DNA of 64,000 bases from Micromussa lordhowensis (lineage: Eukaryota > Cnidaria > Anthozoa > Scleractinia > Lobophylliidae): NCBI GenBank assembly GCA_964020085.1, contig OZ026597.1, positions 19,729,021 through 19,793,020 on the forward strand. The letters run 5' to 3'. This document shows, piece by piece, positions 59,501 to 64,000 of this stretch (position 1 is the first letter of the stretch; each line of letters starts with the position of its first letter). The translations under genes were made by a program, and so were the position numbers. Under the pieces are notes generated by a model. That model was not told the DNA's origin. It made no database searches and saw only the letters and a program-made list of their open reading frames with translations.

Positions 59501-62500
59501 CCAAACTCATTAATTATTGATCAAGTTTAAACAGGAAATCATGATCATGACCATGTCGGTGTTTGGATATGACATCTTAATGAGCATAGATTGTTACAAT
59601 TTTATTACTCTTTTTTCTCCTTAGTCCTAGTTTCAATTGAGAAGACATATCAAACACTCAAGACAGTATTTGACCACATTTCTAAACACCTCGAAGTTCG
59701 TCAAAATTACTCTGCTATGCTACACATTGTCAACTCCATCCTCAGTGTTTGGGATTGTGGTCAAACACGGTCTTTTGTGTTTGATGTATTACATGAACAT
59801 ACGCTTTAAGCATTTACACTTCCAACTTCAAATGTTATTGACTCATTAAACACACCTTGGAAAAATGTTACCTATATTATATGAACTGCAAGTTCCATGT
59901 TTTTTTTTTTTTTCACTGCATGGTTCTTAGGGCAACTCCCCTATATGGGTGCACAGTTCTCCCTTCCTCCTGGACTAGTCATGAGCATGCCAATAACCAG
60001 CCATGGAGAATCTAGTCTAGTAACATCAACAGCTTCTGCTGGTCGGGAGAGAGAAGCAAGAAGTCCTTATAGAAGTGCAGAGAGGGACCGAACCTCGACA
60101 CCTACATCCCATTCAAACTCTCAATCCCGAATATCAACCTCTGAATCCCATGAAAGGCTGCAGAGACTCGAAGACAGTGCTGAGAAAGAAACTCGACATT
60201 CACCAGGTATGTACCAGGAAGAAAGGGCCAGGAATCGCAGCACTGCCAACGAACAAAATGTTTCTCCCAAGTCTGGCTCAAGAGCGTCTGATTTTAAAGG
60301 GGAGGACAACTCTCTGCGTGCTCATCCAAGTATCCTCTCCAAAAATCTTGCAATCAGTAGAATGGCAGGCCCCATGGACGTCCTAACTGAGGAGGAAATT
60401 ATTAGAAGACAGAGATTTGCTGCAGAATACAGTGACCCTAGTCAAGCCTTGCACATGGGTTATTACGTTGCTCCAGGTCTAATTGGACAGTTAGATCCTG
60501 CCTATGGTGAGTTCATTAGACTAGCTGTCTTTTTAAAATCACAATTTCTGGAATAGACCTTTGTAGTACATGTATATAGTACCTGATCAATTGCAAGCTA
60601 CTTATAAGTAATCTGTTCGTATATACATACTGTATATCTCCACTTTGAATTGCCAACCTAATATTTGAACTAACCAGTTTTAAAAAGCTGCTATTGTCAG
60701 GCTGTGACTAAAAGTGGGACGGGGACGTGGGACTTGGGACGCGAGGACTCGGGGACTCGGGGACTTAGGGATGTGGGACTCGGGGACGCGGGGACGTGGG
60801 GACGTGGGACTCGGGGACGCGGGGACGTGGGACTCGGGAACGCCGGGGACGCCGGGACTTGGGACGCGGGACTCGGGGACGTGATAAACAAACAACACCT
60901 GATTTTTTCGCTGAATTTGTTAATTACAATTTTCGATGCTCTCGAGAAAGGTATTAATTATGCTGGAGAGTTTGTAAGCAGTCCAGTAGCTGATGATTTC
61001 CAGCGTCCGTGGTTCGGCCTGATATGTTTGCTTGCCTATGCTACCGTGAAAGCCCCGACCGGTACATAATAGTTTAAACGCAGGGGGCTTTAAACCTCGT
61101 GGGGAGCCATGGAGAACTTTCCGGGTAAGTAACCGTGTTTTCTTTCTTTCTCGATGTTTACTTCAGGAAAACCGTTGTCCGAAAATCAAGATTTCTTTCA
61201 GTTTCATTCCTAGAATGTGCAGATACTTCTCGTAATGATCTCGAGCTAGAAAAAGAGTGGAAACGTCCACCCAGAGCCCTCACAATGCAAACATATGAGG
61301 CCGAACCACGGACGCTGGAAATCATCAGCTACTAGTCTGCTTACAAACTCTCCAGCATAATTAATACCTTTCTCGAGAGCACCGAAAATTGTAATTAACA
61401 AATTCAGCGAAAAAATCAGGTGTTGTTTGTTTATCACGTCTTCGAGTCCCGTAGGCCCCACGTCCCCGAGTCCCAACGTTTTCGAGTCCCGCGTCCCCGA
61501 GTCCCGCGTCCCAAGTCCCGGCGTCCCCGGCGTTCCCGAGTCCCACGTCCCCGCGTCCCCAAGTCCCACGTCCCCACGTCCCCACGTCCCCACGTCCCCA
61601 CGTCCCCGCGTCCCCGAGTCCCACGTCCCTAAGTCCCCGAGTCCTCGCGTCCCAAGTCCCACGTCCCCGTCCCACTTTTAGTCACAGCCCTATTGTCATG
61701 GACTCAAAATAGATCCCTGGTCTGGCTGACTGTCGTACAGTAAAATAATATCAAAGAACAAATTAAAAAAAACGATTGGGGATTAAAGATTGTGGCACAT
61801 TGAGCACAGTAAATATTTTTTTATATTCATTTGCTTGGTTTTGGGTGTCTTGCAGCAGCAGCATCCATGATGCAATCTAGTCAACACCAACACATGGGCA
61901 GAGGCATGGAGCATTACATAACAAAAAGGTAACAGTCATTTTATTTTAATATGAAAGATTTTGCACCAGGTTTCATTTTCAAATTGTGCTGAAAGGAAGC
62001 TGATAAGGTGCATGGATTATTACATTGTACTTGATTGGCTGTTGTTTGGTTTTAATAATAGAGACCTTAAGATACCCCGGTTCCAGGTACGGGTACGGAC
62101 GCTTCCAACGCTTCAAATCAGAAAAACAAGTGTTTATGTAAGAATCTGGATACCATTCTGGTCTAATAAGCAAATATAAAGACCATAAAAACTTACCGGT
62201 TTCTCCATTTTCACCCAGCGCTAACATACGGGTAGACCACCGATTACCCCGGGAAAACGTGTAGTTTTACAGGAAGGACACGATCACGTGGTCATTTAAT
62301 AAATTCAAAATGGTGCTAGCCATACCCGTGCGTGAAAATCGGGGTATCTTAAGGTGCCTAATTTGTAGCAGTTTATTTCTAACATCTCATTTCAGAGTTC
62401 TTAACTTTCACTATGCAATATTTTGGGTGGAATCTTTCTAGCAGTACAAAAAAGTGCAATATTTTGGGTGGAATCTATCTAGCAGTACAAAAAAAAAAGA

Positions 62501-62603
62501 CTTCTGATGGCAACACCACACCAGTAGAACATTGGGGCCTTTTTGTTTACTTAGCAGTTTTATTTAACCTGAGATTTCTGTCTTCTTGATTTGCAGGCAA
62601 TGA
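41287..62603 (+). CDS. ZNF608/609: ZNF608/ZNF609-family (scribbler/brakeless) nuclear zinc finger protein
   Basis: Fifteen exons join without frame break into 2,015 residues: 41287-41982, 42951-43128, 43538-43625, 43940-44058, 44150-44430, 44690-45578, 48605-50065, 50992-51240, 51687-52300, 54242-54621, 57310-57472, 58289-58562, 59931-60506, 61856-61928, 62597-62603. Family identity rests on the conserved [13 protein letters not shown] and [16 protein letters not shown] block and the finger [20 protein letters not shown], both close to vertebrate ZNF608/609. These proteins are nuclear transcription cofactors in development; ZNF609 associates with the Integrator complex and NIPBL. The length is greater than that of the vertebrate proteins (about 1,400-1,500). 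The second exon's start (42951 or about 42915) is the least certain border, and the donor at 51241 (GTTTGA) is weak. Confidence 0.88.
42188..42314. repeat. Palindromic MITE
   Basis: GAATCGCCTGCAGTCAATCCC...CATTTTAC and GTAAAATG...GGGATTGAATGCAGGCGATTC are inverse. It lies in intron 1 of gene 2 amid G- and C-rich tracts. Confidence 0.65.
42951..44058 (+). CDS. ZNF608/609: Gene 2 exons 2-4: conserved ZNF608/609 block and basic region
   Basis: Exon 2 (42951-43128) ends [15 protein letters not shown]. Exon 3 (43538-43625) continues [20 protein letters not shown], then HAWASPRF across the next junction. This is the most conserved segment of the family. Vertebrate members have an almost identical GVLVVNV-W-RNKTYVG-L-DC run ending WAPPRF. 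Exon 4 (43940-44058) is Gly/Lys/Arg-rich ([13 protein letters not shown]), a likely nuclear localisation segment. Confidence 0.9.
44150..44430 (+). CDS. ZNF608/609: Gene 2 exon 5: C2H2 zinc finger
   Basis: The exon has basic clusters ([15 protein letters not shown]), then one finger from residue 428: C-x4-C-x12-H-x4-H ([20 protein letters not shown] then AHAH). The [15 protein letters not shown] core is diagnostic of ZNF608/609. A single finger of this type is not expected to give strong sequence-specific DNA binding alone. A short GAT repeat encodes DDDD just before it. Confidence 0.95.
44690..45578 (+). CDS. ZNF608/609: Gene 2 exon 6: Ser-rich region
   Basis: Residues about 455-750. It includes an [15 protein letters not shown] helix-like segment after an Arg/Ser patch, the sumoylation-type IKSEP at codons 45266-45280, and a C-terminal [20 protein letters not shown] acidic segment. 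No folded domain is evident. It is probably disordered. Confidence 0.85.
45689..45840. mobile_element. Palindromic MITE with TAGGTCAAAATGAA ends
   Basis: The ends TAGGTCAAAATGAAA and TTTCATTTTGACCTA are inverse, and the centre has CTAACCCTAATTATTCA and TGAATAATTAGGGTTA. Confidence 0.7.
46560..46690. repeat. Simple repeats: CATGGATGTTATGTAA and (ACTC)n
   Basis: CATGGATGTTATGTAA is repeated about three times, followed by an inverted CATCCATGAG and then a short CACT run. Intron 6 of gene 2. Confidence 0.6.
47265..47540. repeat. Fold-back repeat family (AGCCAACGAGG core), copy 2
   Basis: ACAATTATTCCACGAGCGCGCGTTGGATATGAGATGAT pairs with its inverse ending at 47390. The following ATAATGGCTC...CGAATTGCATTATCC matches the tail at 31021-31079. 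Same family as 30759-31110. Confidence 0.65.
47541..48604. other. Remaining intron 6 of gene 2
   Basis: I see nothing supportable here. The last part is open in the frame of exon 7, but the acceptor at 48601-48604 (TTTCCTGCAG) fits the phase-1 junction. Confidence 0.35.
48605..50065 (+). CDS. ZNF608/609: Gene 2 exon 7: large 1.46-kb Ser-rich exon
   Basis: Residues about 751-1237. Rich in Ser, Pro, Thr and Lys, with [17 protein letters not shown] and many SP sites. A psi-K-x-E motif (VKHE) lies at 49642-49653. No folded domain. Weak similarity to the long disordered middle of ZNF608/609 is plausible but not demonstrated. Confidence 0.85.
50243..50399. repeat. Palindromic MITE
   Basis: TTATTGACCAAGCTTGTTCGGTCAAGATGGCTGGAT is inverted as ATCCAGCCATCTTGACCAAACAAGCTTTGTCAATAA, around GTTTATGGACCGA/TCGGTCCATAAAC. 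Intron 7 of gene 2. Confidence 0.7.
50680..50915. repeat. SINE-like family, third copy
   Basis: GTAGCATGAAG, GAGCGTAAAACGTCTTACACAAGAACACA and TAACCATGAGGCC are shared with the copy at 7483-7775. It is diverged. Confidence 0.5.
50992..52300 (+). CDS. ZNF608/609: Gene 2 exons 8-9: Pro/Ser-rich then Gln/Met-rich region
   Basis: Exon 8 (50992-51240) encodes [20 protein letters not shown] and a Pro-rich tail. Exon 9 (51687-52300) carries the sumoylation-type VKEEP at 51920-51934, then [20 protein letters not shown] and [20 protein letters not shown], a Gln-rich helical segment of the kind common in transcription cofactors. The donor after exon 8 is weak (G|GTTTGA) but phase-consistent. Reading through would stop after five further codons. 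Confidence 0.82.
51268..51452. repeat. Diverged tandem duplication, about 92-bp unit
   Basis: CAGAGAGCCTTTTAATATATACACCTGTG...TAAAGTATCGTTAAACCGTCT is followed by a second copy with about ten differences. It lies in intron 8 of gene 2. Confidence 0.75.
52301..54241. other. Intron 9 of gene 2
   Basis: Contains GTAAACGTTGATGTGTAAGCCGCAC near 53135 and ACGGCTTATCTATGGATGTGGCTTATACATGG near 53980. These share words and may be decayed ends of one repeat. No gene is supported; open frames here are short and without domains. Confidence 0.35.
54242..57472 (+). CDS. ZNF608/609: Gene 2 exons 10-11: charged coiled-coil-like region
   Basis: Exon 10 (54242-54621) encodes a Ser/Lys/Arg/Glu-rich segment ending in [20 protein letters not shown], a predicted charged helix. 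It is joined across a 2.7-kb intron to exon 11 (57310-57472), which continues [20 protein letters not shown] and ends RDLIYHRPQ. The join is phase 2 and preserves the helical heptad character. Most of the intron is a transposable element. Confidence 0.85.
54747..57148. mobile_element. 2.4-kb TIR element with internal tandem repeats
   Basis: The left end CAGTACCGCCTGAAAGTATT and right end AATAGTTTCAGGCGGTACTG are inverse repeats of about 25 bp. The 8-bp flanks TACATGTA (54739-54746) and TACATGTC (57149-57156) match at seven of eight positions, fitting a hAT-type duplication, though a TA duplication is also possible. No transposase is recognised, so it is presumably non-autonomous. Confidence 0.65.
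55100..55830. repeat. Tandem repeat with 231-bp (77-codon) unit inside the TIR element
   Basis: The word CCCGTGAGAAATTCTCACAG starts at 55331, 55562 and 55793, exactly 231 bp apart. A shortened unit precedes them. Because 231 is divisible by three, one forward frame stays open for 305 codons (55328-56245) with a repeated 77-residue pattern. I do not recognise the peptide and do not call it a gene. Confidence 0.85.
57697..57951 (+). mobile_element. Penelope-like element remnant: GIY-YIG endonuclease C-terminal part
   Basis: The 84-codon frame reads [17 protein letters not shown], then [20 protein letters not shown] and [13 protein letters not shown] before its stop. I recognise this as the typical 3' end of Penelope-like retroelements: the YVG of the GIY-YIG nuclease, the R...EH segment and the C-L-I-Y-x-M-L-x-I-K...L-N-x-Q-x-D-S-I-x-A-K ending. 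The reverse transcriptase is absent, so it is a 5'-truncated copy, preceded by an AT-rich TTAATAATTAATA tract. Confidence 0.7.
58289..62603 (+). CDS. ZNF608/609: Gene 2 exons 12-15: C-terminal region
   Basis: Exon 12 (58289-58562) has a Ser/Arg patch ([15 protein letters not shown]) and [17 protein letters not shown]. Exon 13 (59931-60506) has [20 protein letters not shown] and [15 protein letters not shown]. Exon 14 (61856-61928) has a His/Met-rich [20 protein letters not shown], and exon 15 adds only Arg-Gln before TGA at 62601-62603. A last coding exon of two codons is unusual, but the acceptor TTGATTTGCAG and the phase (2) fit. The His-rich C-terminus recalls the His-rich ends of ZNF608/609. 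Confidence 0.82.
58762..59408. mobile_element. TTAA-flanked element
   Basis: TTAAGGTGATTCC at the left and GGAATCACCTTAA at the right are perfect inverses including TTAA, the target of piggyBac and Kolobok elements. Inside, GGGGGTCACCGTGCT occurs twice (near 58863 and 59233). No transposase is seen. Intron 12 of gene 2. Confidence 0.65.
60700..61689. mobile_element. Fold-back (MULE-like) element with 9-bp target duplication
   Basis: The arms 60700-61031 and about 61287-61689 are inverse copies. Each has a terminal GGCTGTGACTAAAAGTGGGA, then a minisatellite of GGGGACGC/GGGACTCG-type units, then about 150 bp of unique sequence. The exact 9-bp flanks CTATTGTCA (60691-60699 and 61690-61698) are a clear target-site duplication. 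The right arm's minisatellite is longer than the left's. The roughly 255-bp centre contains GAACTTTCCGGGTAAGTAACC. It lies in intron 13 of gene 2. Confidence 0.85.
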
Positions 62604-62765
62604 GCTATCACAAGGATGCATTAGAGATTCTGGCACTATTTTTTTAACCTGTGGTTGTACAGCTGGAGAATAATTAAGTAAACAGTCACATCACTTGTTT
62701 TGTGATTAATTAACACTTTATTATTGATTTTGAAGTTTGATTTCCTAGTCAACATAGCAATATTA

Positions 62766-63237
62766 CGGTAGAACCCCGGTAACTCAAACTCAGATAACTC
62801 AAACTCCCTTGCTAACTCAAACTAACTCCCACTTCCCTTGGATTTGACCCATTTAACTCGGTTAACTCGAACTAAACTTTGTTTCCCTTGATCAAAATTT
62901 ACCCCAATAACTTGAATTCTGGTTCATGTAACTCACCCATTAGCTATTCATGTCGTGTAATCGATAAAAATGCTCAAAACTATTGATTTTAATTAGTGCA
63001 ACTGACCATTCACATATTTGACCGTCATTTCTTGATCTTATTCGGATGCGGTGCCTTTAGCTGTCACAAAGAGAAAGACAGTGCTACAGCGCAGTTTCTG
63101 CACTGTACTGTATACTAAAGTGCTGACAAATCAGTAAAGTATCAATTATTAACATGGCAAGTTGGATAACTCGAATCCCCGTTAACTCTAACTGTTTTTC
63201 GTTTCCCTTCAGAGTTAGAGTTACCGGGGTGCTACTG
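62766..63237. mobile_element. pogo/Tigger-like MITE, second copy, in the 3' UTR
   Basis: The left end CGGTAGAACCCCGGTAACTC and right end GAGTTACCGGGGTGCTACTG are inverse, with TA on both sides. The family is shared with 18704-19290 (AACCCCGGTAA, GGGAAACGAAAAACAGTT-type segment). It differs at the second base (CGG for CAG). Confidence 0.7.
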
Positions 63238-63870
63238 TATTATTACTTCTACTAATTCAACATGTAGTTTTTTTACCCCCATAGTTCAATAAGGGGTTTC
63301 AGTTTCCATACATCAATTTTAAATTGAGAGTGTGGCAAGAATTATTTTATCCCGAGATCCTGACAACACTTATGAGTGTTAAAATTCATTTAGTTGTTTT
63401 TACTTCATCCTGGCAGCGGTGAAGTAGGATTGAATGTTTAGTGTAAATACTGTCTTGCATAGAAATGGAATGTTGATGTGAAAGGTTTAACTGCTTGAAT
63501 GTTTTCTTAATACATACAGAAAAGCTCCTAGAGCTGCAATTCAATTTTGACATTCCTTGCAAAAAAGCAAACTAAGATTGTGTTAGCCATCTCTTTTTAT
63601 TTTTTTTAAGATTGTAGCTTTTGTACTGAATGCATTCATGATATATCTCAGCAGCTGATGTTTCTTTTTTTTGACAAAAATATTGTACTCAATGGTGGCT
63701 TTTTTGCAGTAGAGTTCATTTAGAGTTTGAAGAATCTTAATGTCAACTTTGGTAGTTTGAATGATGGTGAAAACTATTTTTGTAAGGATAGGTATTTTTT
63801 GTAAAATTTAATGTTTTCAACTAATTTGTAAATTTTTTTGGGTGGATTATTATGTCATGTGTGGAACATG

Positions 63871-63876
63871 AATAAA
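63871..63876 (+). promoter_or_regulatory. ZNF608/609: Poly(A) signal of gene 2
   Basis: AATAAA is followed about 50 bases later by a T/G-rich TTTGTTGTTATTTTGTTG, the usual downstream element. It is the only canonical AATAAA I see between the stop and the window end. Confidence 0.6.
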
Positions 63877-64000
63877 TAAGAAATAGGATCTTAGAATAAT
63901 TAAAAACAATTTGTAGCAACAATTTGTTGTTATTTTGTTGATCATTGCTTATCTGTTAAGCTTGCCTCTATATGGTTGGGAGTAGTCCTTTGCAGCCATT

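Larger units (their letters stand above)
62604..63900 (+). other. 3' UTR of gene 2
   Basis: From the stop to just past the AATAAA at 63871. It contains the TA-flanked element at 62766-63237, so that element would be part of the mature mRNA. The remainder is AT-rich and without open frames. Confidence 0.6.

Noticed and set aside
60704..61681. Open frames rich in Gly-Thr-Arg or Pro-Ser-Arg repeats
   Set aside because: Translations of the G-rich minisatellite arms of the fold-back element, mirrored on both strands.

Overview
This window is intron-rich, AT-rich animal DNA. The repeat content (palindromic MITEs, tRNA-derived SINEs, a Penelope-type GIY-YIG remnant) and the domain mosaic of the first gene fit an anthozoan, most likely a stony coral. 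I infer that from general knowledge of cnidarian genomes, not from a search. Two large protein genes, both on the + strand, account for essentially all the real coding sequence. Most other open frames are shadows or repeat artefacts.

Region 1 (about 211-32,100) is the 3' part of a gene with at least 40 exons; its start and signal peptide lie before the window. I could join all 40 exons with one continuous frame (2,275 residues in the window). The predicted protein runs: Cys-rich N-terminal stretch, MAM domain, LDLa repeats, two more MAM domains, F5/8 type C (discoidin) domain, the first third of a fourth MAM, a pentraxin/LamG-like domain, the rest of that MAM, a CUB domain, an LRR N-cap, eight leucine-rich repeats each on its own 72-bp exon, a relaxin-receptor/GRL101-like seven-helix GPCR on one exon, and then, in frame, a cytoplasmic protein-kinase fold with lost catalytic residues. 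An LRR-type GPCR carrying a C-terminal pseudokinase is the most unusual thing here. The large adhesive ectodomain, the helices and the kinase-like tail would join extracellular recognition to an intracellular scaffold or allosteric domain in a single chain.

Region 2 (about 32,100-41,200) has no convincing coding sequence. It holds the 3' end of gene 1, several fold-back repeats, a hAT-like element and probably the promoter and untranslated 5' exons of gene 2, which I could not place.

Region 3 (41,215-63,900) is a complete coding region of 15 exons for a 2,015-residue nuclear protein of the ZNF608/ZNF609 (Drosophila scribbler/brakeless) family. It has an acidic N-terminal tract, the family's conserved GVLVVN-type block, one C2H2 finger, several psi-K-x-E sumoylation-type motifs and long Ser- or Gln-rich regions. 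Its introns carry a 990-bp fold-back element with a 9-bp target duplication, a 2.4-kb TIR element with in-frame 231-bp tandem repeats, a Penelope-like endonuclease fragment, and TTAA- and TA-flanked elements. The octamer TACATGTA is strikingly frequent across this gene.

All exon borders were read by eye from GT/GC-AG sites and phase continuity; no alignment or expression data were available.
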